64,000 bases of DNA from Larkinella soli (GTDB lineage Bacteria > Bacteroidota > Bacteroidia > Cytophagales > Spirosomataceae). Position numbers and translations under genes: made by a program. The stretch lies in assembly GCF_003703975.1 (NCBI RefSeq), contig NZ_QTJY01000003.1, positions 124,001-188,000 on the forward strand, given 5' to 3'. Positions 29,552 to 39,886 of this stretch are shown piece by piece. Position 1 is the first letter of the stretch; each line of letters opens with the position of its first letter. Below the pieces are notes generated by a model, which was not told the DNA's origin, made no database searches, and saw only the letters and a program-made list of their open reading frames with translations.

Positions 29552-32500
29552 TCAGTGTTTCGTCAGGTATTCCTGGGGTGACTTGCCGAATTCCTTTTTG
29601 AAGCACCGGCTGAAGTAGGCCGGATCGTTGAAGCCCACCTTCCAGGCCACTTCCGAGACGTTGTATTGCCGGCTTTCGAGCAGTTGAAGGGCGCATTTCA
29701 GCCGTACCTGCCGGATAAATTCCGTCCCCGACAGATTCACCAGACTTTTCAGCTTCCGGTAAAACTGCATCCGGCTCATGTTCATGGCGTCTTCGAGCTG
29801 CTCGGCATCGAAATGCGGGTCGTCGAGGTGGGCTTCGATGATCTGGATGGTTTTTTTGATGAACTGCTCCTCCTTCGGCGGCAGGCTGAGGGCTTCGGAA
29901 CCGGTCAGCAGCCTCTTGCCGAATTTCTCCCGCAGCGCCTGCCGGTTCAGGATCAGCCCCTTCACCCTGGCTTCGAGGAGGGACAGATTGAACGGCTTCG
30001 TCACGTAGTCGTCGATGCCGGTATCGAACGCATTGAGCTGGCTCTGGCTGCTCGACCGCGACGTCAGCAGCAGGAAGGGAATATGGCTGGTTTTTTCGTC
30101 GGCCTTCAGCGTGCGGCACAGTTCGGCGCCGTCCATCTCGGGCATCAGCCAGTCGGAGATGACCAGATCCGGAACGTGTTTGCGCGCCTGCACCTGGGCC
30201 TGCCGACCGTCGGAAGCCGTCAGGACGTGGTAAGTGGAGGAAAACTGTTCCTTCAGGTAGTTCCGGAGTTCCTCGTTGTCCTCGACGATCAACAGCAGCG
30301 GCAGGGATTTGGCCGGATGCACCGCCAGCCGCTCCTCGACGATCACCGGCAGCAGGGGCGGGCCGTTTTCGGCGACGGGTTCGGCGGCAAACGAAAGCCA
30401 TTCTTCCGGGAAGGCCTGCTCGTCCAGAGGCAGCGTGACCTGAAAGGTGGTTCCGGCCTTTTCGGTGCTTTCCACCTCGATCCGGCCCCGGTGCAGTTCG
30501 ACCAGCTCGCGGGTCAGGGCCAGTCCGATGCCGCTGCCCGATTTCTTCTGGGTGTCGTGCCCGTTCACCTGGTAGAACCGTTCGAAAATGTGGCTCAGGT
30601 TTTCCGGCGAAATGCCGACGCCGGTGTCCTGAACGGTGATCGTCAGCGTATTGGCGGAGGGCGCGGCCGTTACCAGCAGCGTGACCCGGACCTCGCCCCC
30701 CTCCGGTGTGAACTTCAGGGCATTGGACAGCAGGTTGTACAGAATCTTCTCGACAATATCGGGGTCGAAGAACCCATCGAAGGCGTCATAGTTACTCTTG
30801 AACTGCAGCGCCACGCGTTTCTTTTCGGCCAGTTCCTCGAAATACCGGACGATCCTTTCCACAAACGGCACCACGTCGTTGCGCGATATATCCGGAATCA
30901 GGCTCCGGCTTTCGAGCTTCGACAGGTCGAGGAGCTGGTTGACGAGCCGGAGCAGCCGCTGGCCGTTGCGCTGGATGGTCAGGAGCTGGCGCTGGATGTG
31001 TTCCTCGAAACTGCGTTCGGCCACCAGTTTTTCGAGGGGCGTCAGGATCAGGGTCAGGGGCGTCCGGAACTCATGGGAGATGTTCGTGAAGAAGCTGGTT
31101 TTGGCGTCGTCCAGCGCCTTGATATTCTCGGCTTCGATCTGCTTGATGCGGATGTCGGCTTTCAGCCGTTCGCGAATCAGGATCACTCGGCGCAGGGCGT
31201 ACAGCAGGCCCAGAAAGACCATCCCGTAGAGCGAATAGGCCCACCACGTCCGGTACCAGGGAGGCAGAACCTCGATGACCACTGAAACCGGGCGGCTCCA
31301 GTCGCTGTTGCCGACGGCGGATTTGACCAGAAACGTATACGTTCCTTCCCGCAGGTTGGTATAGGTGGCCGACCGCTGCCGGCCCACGTAGTTCCAGTCC
31401 GGCTCGAACCCGTCCAGCTTGAAGGCATACCGGATGTTGCGGTTATAGAGGTAGGAAATCCCGGTAAACTCCAGCGTAAATACCGACTGGCTGGCCCTGA
31501 ACACCAGTTTGCGGGCATCGGTCATGTCGACGCGGGAGGGGGCATCCTCGTCGGAGGGGTTGACCGGCCGGTTGAACAGCTTCAGGTCCGACAGGTAGAC
31601 CCGGGGTGGGGCGGCTTTCTGCCGTACCCGTTCCGGCCGGAACACCACCAGCCCCTGCATGTTGCCGAAGGCCAGTTCACCGTTGGGCAGGTCCGTGGAC
31701 GCCCGGGGTAGAAACTCCCGGCCCACCAGCCCGTCGCTGGGGTAGTAATTCTCGACCGAGCCCGTCCGCGGGTCGTACCAGGAAATCCCGCCGTTGGACG
31801 ACAGCCAGAGGTTTTGCCGCCGGTCCTCGCGGATGCCGGAAATGAAGTTGTTCGACAAGCCGTTCTTGGTGGTGATGCGGACGAAAGCATCCGTCCGCCG
31901 GTCGTACCGGTTCAGGCCGGCGCCGTTCGTGCCGATCCAGAGCCGCCGGAGGCCGTCCTCATACAGACAGGTGATGCTGTTGCCGCCGAGGCTGCCCCGT
32001 CGCCCGTCGGCGGAATAATACCGGACCGCTCCCGACCGGCGGTTCCAGCGCAGCAGGCCCGAGTTGTAGGTGCCGATCCAGAGGTTGCCGGACGCGTCTT
32101 CCAGAAATTCGTTGAAATCGAAGCGTTCGTGTGCTTTCCGCAGGGGGCTGATGTCGACGGCTTCGACCCGGTGGGTTTTCTCATCGAACAGGTAAAGTTC
32201 CTTTTCGTGCGTACAGACCCACACCCGGCCGTCGCGGGCGCGGGCGAACCCTTTGACGGACTTGCTGATGCCCAGGTTGGTAAACGGATAAAACCGTTGC
32301 CGGGCCGCATCGTAAAAAACGAAGCCGCTCGTCCAGGCGCTGATGAGGAGGTTGCCGGCCGGGGTGGAAAACAGGGCGCTGATGTCGTCGGAGCCGAGCG
32401 GGCTGTTGCGGGTCGTGAAGTGTTCGAACCGTTTGCGGTCGGCGGAGAGATGGGTCAGTCCCTTGTTCGAGCCGACCCAGAGGTCACCGTGGCGGTCGTG

Positions 32501-33598
32501 GGCCACGGCCGTCACCTTGGCGGTCAGAAGGCTCTGCGGGTTGCGGGGCTGGTGGCCGATCGATACGAACTTCTCCGACTCGGCCCGCAGGATGTTGACG
32601 CCCCCCTGCCAGGTGCCGATCCAGAGATTTCCTTCCGAGTCACGCAGTGCTTTTTTGAGGGCGTGGGTGCTGAGGCTCTTCTCGTTGTCGATGTCCGGCA
32701 GGTTCAGTTCGGGGGTGCGGATCTCCCCTTTCGGATACAGCAGTGCCCCGAAGTCGGTGATGACCCAGAGGTTTCCGGGCCGGTCCTCCACCACGTCGGT
32801 GATGATGTTCATCGTTTCGTAAACGCCCGGCCGGTAGAACACGCGGGAAAAGGTCCCCCCGGCGGGTTCGAACCGGAACAGGCCCTGGCCGGACGTCCCG
32901 ACCCAGAACCGGCCGAAGCGGTCTTCCTGCAGAATGCTGATGCCCCGGTGCTGCTCGACGACATCTTTCTGAAACGGAATGGCATAGACGGTCAGCCGGT
33001 GGTCCCGAAAGGCAAGGGCCAGCAGTTTACCGCTTCCCGTACCGATCCAGAGCCGCCCGGCGGTATCCCGGTAAAGCGCCATGACGGACGGCCCGATTTC
33101 GGCCCGGTTCACCGGGTGGACCTGCCGCCTGACGTAATCATAATAGAACAACCCGTCCTCCGAGGTGCCGAACCACAGTTTGCCGTCGGCTTCGGCAAAA
33201 CAGGAAATACTGATCTGAGCGATGTTGCGGCCACCGGCCGCTACCCGGAAATGCTCGAAGGTTTCTCCGTCCTCCCGCAGCCGGCAAAGGCCGCCCTTTC
33301 GCGGCCCGGCCCAGATGGCGCCGTTCCGGTCCGCAAAAACGGTGGCGATGTCGTTGCCGGAGAGCGTCCGGGGCTGGTCGGGCTGCTGCCGGAAGACCTT
33401 GAACGAATAGCCGTCGTAGCGGTTCAGACCGTCGGCGGTCGCCATCCAGATAAAGCCCTTTTTATCCTGTACCAGCTCCCAGACCGTACTCTGTGACAGC
33501 CCGTCCGACGGGGTCAGGTGCTCGAAGGAAACCTGCGCCCGAACGGAGAGGCAGGCGGTGAGCAGGACGGCAACCAGGATCGATACCGATTTGAGCAT
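29552..33598 (-). CDS. Hybrid two-component system regulator (HTCS)
   Basis: A 1,348-residue single-protein signalling system. It has a signal peptide, a large periplasmic sensor of Reg_prop propeller repeats (many GLWIGT/GNLWIGT units, residues about 30-690) and a Y_Y_Y domain ending near 780. One membrane span (about 785-803) precedes a histidine kinase (phospho-acceptor His near 842, SHEFRTPLTLI; ATPase GSGIGLALTRELV), a receiver (Asp near 1,149, ISDWLMPEMDG) and a C-terminal AraC-type DNA-binding domain (AWKVGFNDPAYFSRCFKKEFG). HTCS proteins sense oligosaccharides and activate adjacent polysaccharide loci. It is divergent from susC with 110 bases between. Confidence 0.97.
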   Translation of the reverse strand: MLKSVSILVAVLLTACLSVRAQVSFEHLTPSDGLSQSTVWELVQDKKGFIWMATADGLNRYDGYSFKVFRQQPDQPRTLSGNDIATVFADRNGAIWAGPRKGGLCRLREDGETFEHFRVAAGGRNIAQISISCFAEADGKLWFGTSEDGLFYYDYVRRQVHPVNRAEIGPSVMALYRDTAGRLWIGTGSGKLLALAFRDHRLTVYAIPFQKDVVEQHRGISILQEDRFGRFWVGTSGQGLFRFEPAGGTFSRVFYRPGVYETMNIITDVVEDRPGNLWVITDFGALLYPKGEIRTPELNLPDIDNEKSLSTHALKKALRDSEGNLWIGTWQGGVNILRAESEKFVSIGHQPRNPQSLLTAKVTAVAHDRHGDLWVGSNKGLTHLSADRKRFEHFTTRNSPLGSDDISALFSTPAGNLLISAWTSGFVFYDAARQRFYPFTNLGISKSVKGFARARDGRVWVCTHEKELYLFDEKTHRVEAVDISPLRKAHERFDFNEFLEDASGNLWIGTYNSGLLRWNRRSGAVRYYSADGRRGSLGGNSITCLYEDGLRRLWIGTNGAGLNRYDRRTDAFVRITTKNGLSNNFISGIREDRRQNLWLSSNGGISWYDPRTGSVENYYPSDGLVGREFLPRASTDLPNGELAFGNMQGLVVFRPERVRQKAAPPRVYLSDLKLFNRPVNPSDEDAPSRVDMTDARKLVFRASQSVFTLEFTGISYLYNRNIRYAFKLDGFEPDWNYVGRQRSATYTNLREGTYTFLVKSAVGNSDWSRPVSVVIEVLPPWYRTWWAYSLYGMVFLGLLYALRRVILIRERLKADIRIKQIEAENIKALDDAKTSFFTNISHEFRTPLTLILTPLEKLVAERSFEEHIQRQLLTIQRNGQRLLRLVNQLLDLSKLESRSLIPDISRNDVVPFVERIVRYFEELAEKKRVALQFKSNYDAFDGFFDPDIVEKILYNLLSNALKFTPEGGEVRVTLLVTAAPSANTLTITVQDTGVGISPENLSHIFERFYQVNGHDTQKKSGSGIGLALTRELVELHRGRIEVESTEKAGTTFQVTLPLDEQAFPEEWLSFAAEPVAENGPPLLPVIVEERLAVHPAKSLPLLLIVEDNEELRNYLKEQFSSTYHVLTASDGRQAQVQARKHVPDLVISDWLMPEMDGAELCRTLKADEKTSHIPFLLLTSRSSSQSQLNAFDTGIDDYVTKPFNLSLLEARVKGLILNRQALREKFGKRLLTGSEALSLPPKEEQFIKKTIQIIEAHLDDPHFDAEQLEDAMNMSRMQFYRKLKSLVNLSGTEFIRQVRLKCALQLLESRQYNVSEVAWKVGFNDPAYFSRCFKKEFGKSPQEYLTKH

Positions 33599-33708
33599 AC
33601 GAAGTGCGCGTCTGACGGCAGGGTACCTATGACAGAATAGGACAAAATTTCCTTTTCAAGTTACCATTTTTATCCTGCTAAAAACAACCATTTATCCCTC
33701 ATTAAATT

Positions 33709-36700
33709 ATGAATCGATTTTACCCTTACCGGAGATTTTCTCTTGTGGTAACGATCATTTTGCTGACGATCAGCAGTGTTTTCGCCCAGACCCGAACGGT
33801 TCGGGGCCGGGTGATCGACGAAAAGACCAACACGCCCCTGCCGGGCGCGAACGTCATGATTGCCGGCACCACGCAGGGAACCACGGCCGACGCCAACGGT
33901 AATTTCACCCTTTCCGTGCCGACGACCGCCCGCCAGCTGGTGGTATCGTTTGTGGGTTACGTCCGCCGGGAAATCGCCCTCACCAACGCCGGGGAGTATG
34001 CGATCTCGCTGGCTTCGGACGAAAAGACGCTCCAGGACGTGGTGGTGATCGGTTACGGGTCGCGGGAACGTAAGGACGTGACCGGGGCCATCTCGAACAT
34101 CAAGGCCGATGAAATTGCCAAAAGCGTCAACGTGGCGCCCGAACTGGCCCTGCAGGGCCGTCTGACCGGCGTCCAGGTCACGCAGAACAGCGGAAACCCC
34201 AACTCCCGCCCGACGGTGCGCATCCGGGGTGTCGGGACGTTCGGGAACGCCGAGCCGCTCTACGTCATCGACGGGATTCCCCTTCAGGAATACGGGAACG
34301 GCACGGAGTCCGGCCTGGTGGGCGACATCCGGGGGAACGTCAACATCCTGACCATGCTCAACCCCGGCGACATCGAGTCCGTGTCGGTACTGAAGGATGC
34401 CGCAGCTTCGGCGGTTTACGGGGTTCGGGCGGCCCACGGCGTCATTCTGATCACGACCAAGCGCGGCCGGGCCGGCAAACCCCGGGTGGAGGTGAACGCC
34501 TTCCGGGGCGTGCAGAACCTGCCGAAGACCTACGATATGCTGAACGTACAGCAGCTGACGGCGCTGACGCAGGAAGCCTACAAGAACAACCCGAACGAGG
34601 CTAAAAACCTGCCCGCCGAATTCGACCCCTCCAAGCCGCAGTACCTCGGCGGCCGCCCCACGGTGGACTGGCAGACGCCGGGAATCAACAAAAACGCGGT
34701 CCTGGAAGACTACAGCGTCCGGGTGTCGGGCGGCAGTGAAAATACCAACTATTACGTTTCCGGCGGCTTCTCACGCACCGAGGGCGTCACCGTGCAGAAC
34801 AACCTGAAGCGGTACAGCCTGGCCGCCAGCGTCAACAGCACCATTTCGAAGTATCTGTCGACCGGCGTCAATTACCGGGTCGGGCTGGTGCAGGCGCTCG
34901 ACAACTTCCGTACCGACCTCGGCTACCTGGCCGGCACCACCCCCTGGCAGCCGATCTACGACCCCAACGGCCCCTACGGGTTCGCCCCGGCCTACCGGGT
35001 GACGTTCAAGCAGAACCCCAAGTTCGTGCCGACCGATCTGACCTCCGGGGCCGCCTATGACATCGACCAGCAGGCGCCACTCTGGGGGCCGGAAACCAAC
35101 GCCAACCCCTACGCCTGGCAGCAGATCGGCCGCACCGACTACACGCTGGTGAACAACATCGGCTCGGCCTTCGTCCAGCTCGAACCCCTGCCGGGCCTGC
35201 GGTTCAAGGGAACGCTGGGAGTCAACTGGTTCTATAACCGCCGGAACGAATTCCACCACTTCGACGAATACCTGTTTTCGCAGACGCCCGGCAACCCCTA
35301 CGCGGGTAACGACGGCACCTCCAAAGGCAGCTACGGCGAGCGCCATGCCCGCAACCTGAACCTGGTGAAGGAATTCAGCGTCAACTTCGTCCGGGCGTTC
35401 GGCGATCACCGGCTCGACCTGCTGGTCAACGCCAGCGAACAGCGCAACACCTACGAATTCATCAGCGGCAGCACCGGCCAGCTCACCTCGGCCGAACCGG
35501 ATTTCCGCACCCAGATCGGGGGTCCGATCCAGTACGTCAGTGCCGGAACCATCAAGGACCGCGAAGCCCTGATCGGCTATCTCGGGCGGGTCAGTTACAA
35601 CTACGCCGGGCGGTATTACATCGACGCCACCCTGCGCCGGGACGGCAGCTCGAAGTTTGCCCCGGGCTACAAATGGGGCACTTTCCCGGGGGTGGCCGTG
35701 GCCTGGCGGGTCAGCGGGGAGAAGTTCATGCAGAGCGTGGCGGTGATCAACGACCTGAAGCTGCGGGCCGGCTGGGGGCGGCTGGGTAACGATAAAACGC
35801 GGGCTTTCGCCTACCTGTCGTCCGTATCCACCTCGCCCGACTACGCCTTCGGTTCCGGCAACGGCAACGGGGTCGGCAGCGTCCGCTTCGGGGCCAGCCT
35901 GCCCGACTTTCCGAACGTGAACCTGTCGTGGGAAACCGCCGAATCCTTCAACGTCGGGGTGGACGCCACCCTGCTTCGGTCCATCACGATTACCATGGAA
36001 TACTACAACAAGCTGACGAAGGGCATCCTGCAGTCGACGGCCATTCCGTCGAGCGTGGGGAACCAGAATGACCCGATCATCAACATCGCTTCGGTGCGGA
36101 ACAGCGGGGTCGAACTGGCGCTCGGTTACAACAAGCAGTTCGGGGCGGTGGGCTTCAATGCGTCGGCCAACCTGACGACCGTGAAGAACAATGTGGTGAG
36201 CGTCTTCAAAGACCAGCCGTTCGGCGGGGAGGGCGGCCGCATCGAAGTGGGCTACCCCCTCTCCTACCTCTGGGGATACAAGGTCGGGGGCGTGTTCCAG
36301 ACCCAGGCCGAAATCGACCAGTGGAAAGGCAAATACAAGGACGAGAACAACAACAATAACTTCGCCCCCGGCGACATGTATTTCCAGGACGTATACGGTA
36401 ACCCGAAAGAAGCCGGCGAACGCATCAACGCCAGCCCGGACAACATCGTGAACTCCAACGACCGAACGTTCATCGGCAAAACCATCCCGGGCTACTTCTA
36501 CGGCCTGAACCTCGGCGCCAACTGGAAGGGCTTCGACCTCTCGGTCTTCTTCCAGGGCATCGGCGACGTGCAGAAATACAACTCGGCCCGCGCGGGCGGG
36601 GAGAGCATGGCCGGCCCCGGCAACAACTACTGGACCTCGACGCTCAACCGCTGGACCGGCCCCGGCACCTCGACCACCATGCCGCGAGCCGTCCGGAGCG

Positions 36701-36951
36701 ACCCGGCCCAGAACAACCGCTTCTCGGACCGCTTCGTGGAAGACGCCGGTTTTGCGCGCCTGAAGAACCTCCAGATCGGCTACACGCTGCCGAAATCGTT
36801 CGCGCGGAGACTGGGCGGTCTGGAAAACGGCCGCATCTACCTCAGCGGCACCAACCTGCTGACGCTGACGAACTGGACCGGCCTCGACCCCGAAAACGAC
36901 GCCATTCCGCCCGCCCGTTCGCTTGTTGCCGGTATCAATCTATCCTTCTGA
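33709..36951 (+). CDS. SusC/RagA-type TonB-dependent outer-membrane receptor
   Basis: A 1,080-residue receptor with a signal peptide (cleavage after VFAQ, about residue 26). A carboxypeptidase-D-regulatory-like domain follows (TVRGRVIDEKTNTPLPGANVMI), then the TonB box/plug region (LQDVVVIGYGSRERKDVTGAISNI; VRIRGVGTFGNAEPLYVIDGIPL) and a long beta barrel. It imports a glycan or other large nutrient, energised by TonB, with the SusD protein encoded nine bases downstream as lid. The HTCS gene beside it probably controls expression. Substrate cannot be read from the sequence. Confidence 0.96.
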   Translation: MNRFYPYRRFSLVVTIILLTISSVFAQTRTVRGRVIDEKTNTPLPGANVMIAGTTQGTTADANGNFTLSVPTTARQLVVSFVGYVRREIALTNAGEYAISLASDEKTLQDVVVIGYGSRERKDVTGAISNIKADEIAKSVNVAPELALQGRLTGVQVTQNSGNPNSRPTVRIRGVGTFGNAEPLYVIDGIPLQEYGNGTESGLVGDIRGNVNILTMLNPGDIESVSVLKDAAASAVYGVRAAHGVILITTKRGRAGKPRVEVNAFRGVQNLPKTYDMLNVQQLTALTQEAYKNNPNEAKNLPAEFDPSKPQYLGGRPTVDWQTPGINKNAVLEDYSVRVSGGSENTNYYVSGGFSRTEGVTVQNNLKRYSLAASVNSTISKYLSTGVNYRVGLVQALDNFRTDLGYLAGTTPWQPIYDPNGPYGFAPAYRVTFKQNPKFVPTDLTSGAAYDIDQQAPLWGPETNANPYAWQQIGRTDYTLVNNIGSAFVQLEPLPGLRFKGTLGVNWFYNRRNEFHHFDEYLFSQTPGNPYAGNDGTSKGSYGERHARNLNLVKEFSVNFVRAFGDHRLDLLVNASEQRNTYEFISGSTGQLTSAEPDFRTQIGGPIQYVSAGTIKDREALIGYLGRVSYNYAGRYYIDATLRRDGSSKFAPGYKWGTFPGVAVAWRVSGEKFMQSVAVINDLKLRAGWGRLGNDKTRAFAYLSSVSTSPDYAFGSGNGNGVGSVRFGASLPDFPNVNLSWETAESFNVGVDATLLRSITITMEYYNKLTKGILQSTAIPSSVGNQNDPIINIASVRNSGVELALGYNKQFGAVGFNASANLTTVKNNVVSVFKDQPFGGEGGRIEVGYPLSYLWGYKVGGVFQTQAEIDQWKGKYKDENNNNNFAPGDMYFQDVYGNPKEAGERINASPDNIVNSNDRTFIGKTIPGYFYGLNLGANWKGFDLSVFFQGIGDVQKYNSARAGGESMAGPGNNYWTSTLNRWTGPGTSTTMPRAVRSDPAQNNRFSDRFVEDAGFARLKNLQIGYTLPKSFARRLGGLENGRIYLSGTNLLTLTNWTGLDPENDAIPPARSLVAGINLSF

Positions 36952-36960
36952 TTCACCCGT

Positions 36961-38457
36961 ATGAAAAGCCTTAAATCCCTCACCGCATCGGTCACCATCG
37001 CCCTGCTCGGAGTGTCGTATGCCTGCAACGAAAAGAGCATCGACCTCCAGCCGCTGAGCGTCACGGAAGCCGCCTACTTCAAGGAAGAGATCGATTTCGA
37101 ACGCTCGATTCTGGCCGTCTATGCCAAGCTGACGGACTTCTATTATTTCAATGCCAACAACCCGATTCACGGCGTATGGCAGCTCCCGGGCGACGACATC
37201 ACGACCACCGGCACCGAGGCCTTTGAAATTTTCGGAACCCTGCAGCCGGCCAACGGGAAGCTGAACTATTACTACAAAACGTCGTATCAGCTCATCAACC
37301 GGGCCAACACCAGCCTTCAGAAAATCGCGGAGGTGGGGCCGGGCGTGTACAAAACGGCCAATCTGAAGAACTACCACCAGGGCGAAGCCCTGTTTCTGCG
37401 GGGATTGATGTATTTCAACCTGGCGAACTTCTTCGGCACCGCCCCGCTCATCACCGAGCGCATCCAGAGCACGGAGCAGATTACGCAGCCCAACTCGAAG
37501 GAAGGCGACCTCCTCGACCAGGCCATCAAGGACTTCACCGAAGCCGCCGGGCTGCTGCCCCCGAAATGGGAAGACGCCAACCGGGGCCGGGCCACGGCCA
37601 ACTCGGCCAACGGGATGCTCGGCAAGGCCCTGGTGTTCCGGGCGACGATCAAAAACCAGGCGGCAGACTACACGGCGGCCATCGCGGCCTTCAACAAGAT
37701 CACGGGGGCGTCGCTGGTGCCGGATTTCGGCCAGAACTTCGACGTCGCCACCGAGAACAACGCCGAATCGCTGTTCGAGTTTCAGGCCACCCAGCCCGGT
37801 TTCGACAACGTCTGGCTTTCGAACGACTTCAACAACGACGTCGGCTCGACCTCGGCCTACTGGGGCTGGTACGAAAACCACTACAGCCTGTTCGGGGCCG
37901 CGCCCTATCTGGCGACCAAAAAACTCCAGGCGGCTTTCGACCCGAAGGACCCCCGGTATAAACTGACGATGGACTCGACGCGGGCGGTGAAGAAATACGT
38001 GCTGAAAGACCAGAAAACCCAGTCGGGCGTGGGGTCGCTCAACAACGCCCGGATTCTGCGCTATGCCGACGTGCTGCTGCTGAAGGCCGAGGCCGTTCTG
38101 CAATCGGGCGGATCGACGGCCGAGGCCGTCGGGCTGATCAACCAGGTCCGGAGCCGGGCCCGGAAGATGGTGGCAAACGGAACCGTCCCGGCCGATTACG
38201 CTACCTCGGAAACCGACAAAAACCGGATCTTCAACTGGATCATGAACGAACGGTTTCTGGAACTGGCCGGGGAGGAAGGCCACCGCTGGTTCGACCTGCG
38301 CCGGTGGCACATCGGCGGCAAGATCAACCTGACCGGTTTCAATTTCAGCTCCGACCGCAACGACGTGTCGATCTCGGTTCCGAAAAACCTCTATTACCCC
38401 ATTCCGAACAACGAAATCGACCTGAACCCGAACATCCGGCAGAACGCCGGCTATTGA
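36961..38457 (+). CDS. SusD/RagB-type outer-membrane nutrient-binding lipoprotein
   Basis: A 498-residue lipoprotein (signal MKSLKSLTASVTIALLGVSYAC, lipid Cys near 22). The SusD core is visible as EALFLRGLMYFNLANFFGTAPLITE and the C-terminal RNDVSISVPKNLYYPIPNNEIDLNPNIRQNAGY. TPR-like helices in this family hold the substrate over the SusC barrel. It forms an operon with the receptor gene. Confidence 0.96.
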   Translation: MKSLKSLTASVTIALLGVSYACNEKSIDLQPLSVTEAAYFKEEIDFERSILAVYAKLTDFYYFNANNPIHGVWQLPGDDITTTGTEAFEIFGTLQPANGKLNYYYKTSYQLINRANTSLQKIAEVGPGVYKTANLKNYHQGEALFLRGLMYFNLANFFGTAPLITERIQSTEQITQPNSKEGDLLDQAIKDFTEAAGLLPPKWEDANRGRATANSANGMLGKALVFRATIKNQAADYTAAIAAFNKITGASLVPDFGQNFDVATENNAESLFEFQATQPGFDNVWLSNDFNNDVGSTSAYWGWYENHYSLFGAAPYLATKKLQAAFDPKDPRYKLTMDSTRAVKKYVLKDQKTQSGVGSLNNARILRYADVLLLKAEAVLQSGGSTAEAVGLINQVRSRARKMVANGTVPADYATSETDKNRIFNWIMNERFLELAGEEGHRWFDLRRWHIGGKINLTGFNFSSDRNDVSISVPKNLYYPIPNNEIDLNPNIRQNAGY

Positions 38458-38598
38458 GATGACGCCTGGCCCCCGGTGGTGAGCCGGGGGCCAAATCCCT
38501 CCCGAACGCCCCGATTTGCAATATTTATCCAAGTTTTTGCACAAATCGTCCAACTGGTTCCGTCGCCTTCCGGCTACCTTAGCCCCTGCCAACCGACC

Positions 38599-38745
38599 AT
38601 GTTTTTGACCCGAATCATCCGGAAGTATCGTCACAAGATGCAGGATCAGGTCAGCCCGGGCCGTTACGACCGGACCTACCTTTTCGAGATTTTGCTGCTG
38701 CTGCTTCTGGTTCTCATGGTCATTTTCGGTATCGGCTGGATGTAA
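38599..38745 (+). CDS. Small single-span membrane protein
   Basis: A 48-residue protein (MFLTRIIRKY ... IFGIGWM) with a basic N-terminal half and one strongly hydrophobic C-terminal segment (LFEILLLLLLVLMVIFGIGW). The ATG at 38,599 is preferred to longer in-frame starts, which run into the intergenic region after susD. It ends 22 bases before the GntR-type gene. Function unknown. Confidence 0.5.
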   Translation: MFLTRIIRKYRHKMQDQVSPGRYDRTYLFEILLLLLLVLMVIFGIGWM

Positions 38746-38767
38746 GGTCACCCAAACCGACGAAATC

Positions 38768-39799
38768 ATGATAGGCAGTCCTGTCAAAAACGGAAGTTTC
38801 CTGCAAATCGACGAATCCGGCAAAACCCCGAAATTTCTACAGATCGTCAACGGCGTCATCTCCGGTATCGAAACCGGCGTTTTCAAACCCGGTGACCGCC
38901 TTCCGTCCATCAACGAAACCAGCGCCGAATATTACCTGGCCCGGGCCACCGTCGAGAAAGCCTACGGCAGCCTGCTGAAAAGCGGCCACATCACTTCCCT
39001 CTACCGGAAAGGATTTTTCGTCGCCGACGGCAAAGCCCTCAAACGGGTGCTGTTTCTGGTCGGGCGGATCAACGACAGCAGCCATGTCCTCTTCAATGCC
39101 CTGAGCGACGCACTGGGCCGGAACTACCGGATCGATATGTTCGCCTACGAATACCGGAAGGAATTCTTCTGCGATATTCTGGATAACCAGGCCGGGAAAT
39201 ACCATTACTACGTCGTGATGCCCCACCACCTGGGTGAGTCCGACGACCTTCGTAACACCCTGCGGAAAATCCCGAACGAGCGGCTTTTTCTGCTGGAGGA
39301 AGGGCCCTCGCCGATTTCCCGGAACTGCTCCTCGGTGGGCTACGGCTGCGGACGGCAGTTCCGGGACCTGCTGGAACAGAATGCGGGCCTCTTCGGAAAA
39401 TACCGGAAACTGAACTTCGTCACCACCGACCGGGAATACATTCCCGCCGACTGGTACAGCGCCTTCCTCAACTTCACGAACGCCTTCGGCCCGGAAGGGC
39501 GCATTCTGGACGGTATGGACGAAGCCCCCCTCGAACCGGGCAACGCCTACCTCCTGTTCGACGACGAGGACCTGGTCGAGACCATCCGGACCCTCGACCG
39601 CCGGGGGCTGAAGCCGGGCCGGGACATCGGACTGCTTTCCTTCAACGACGCCGGTTACAAGGCCCTGCTGGCAGGCGGCATTTCCGTGATCCGGACGGAC
39701 TTCTCCGCCCTCGCCCGGCAACTGAGCGACCTCATCGCGTCGGGCAAACGCCGGCACGTCCGCATCCCGCTCCAGTTCATTCACCGCCCCTCCCTCTGA
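38768..39799 (+). CDS. GntR-family transcription regulator with sugar-binding-like domain
   Basis: A 343-residue regulator. Residues about 18-85 form a GntR winged helix (KFLQIVNGVISGIETGVFKPGDRLPSINETSAEY, ARATVEKAYGSLLKSGHI). A periplasmic-binding-protein/LacI-like effector domain follows (VLFLVGRINDSSHVLFNALSDAL ... DIGLLSFNDAGYKALLAGGISVIRTDF). This architecture is common in Bacteroidota sugar loci, where an effector sugar changes DNA binding. With the HTCS protein it gives this locus a second, cytoplasmic sensor. Confidence 0.9.
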   Translation: MIGSPVKNGSFLQIDESGKTPKFLQIVNGVISGIETGVFKPGDRLPSINETSAEYYLARATVEKAYGSLLKSGHITSLYRKGFFVADGKALKRVLFLVGRINDSSHVLFNALSDALGRNYRIDMFAYEYRKEFFCDILDNQAGKYHYYVVMPHHLGESDDLRNTLRKIPNERLFLLEEGPSPISRNCSSVGYGCGRQFRDLLEQNAGLFGKYRKLNFVTTDREYIPADWYSAFLNFTNAFGPEGRILDGMDEAPLEPGNAYLLFDDEDLVETIRTLDRRGLKPGRDIGLLSFNDAGYKALLAGGISVIRTDFSALARQLSDLIASGKRRHVRIPLQFIHRPSL

Positions 39800-39886
39800 C
39801 CTTTCGTTATCCCCATTTCGGTTGTCATCCCTATGCTTATATACAACCAAATGCATTTATCAAGCCCAGTCTTTCTTCGCTACGAT

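Noticed and set aside
31814-33496. 560-codon antisense frame over the HTCS sensor
   Set aside because: Mirror of the Reg_prop repeats; no independent motifs or start signals.
36940-38913. 657-codon antisense frame over the SusD gene and the regulator
   Set aside because: Long antisense frames are expected in GC-rich genes with strong codon bias. The translation is low-complexity and the plus strand carries a clear SusD.
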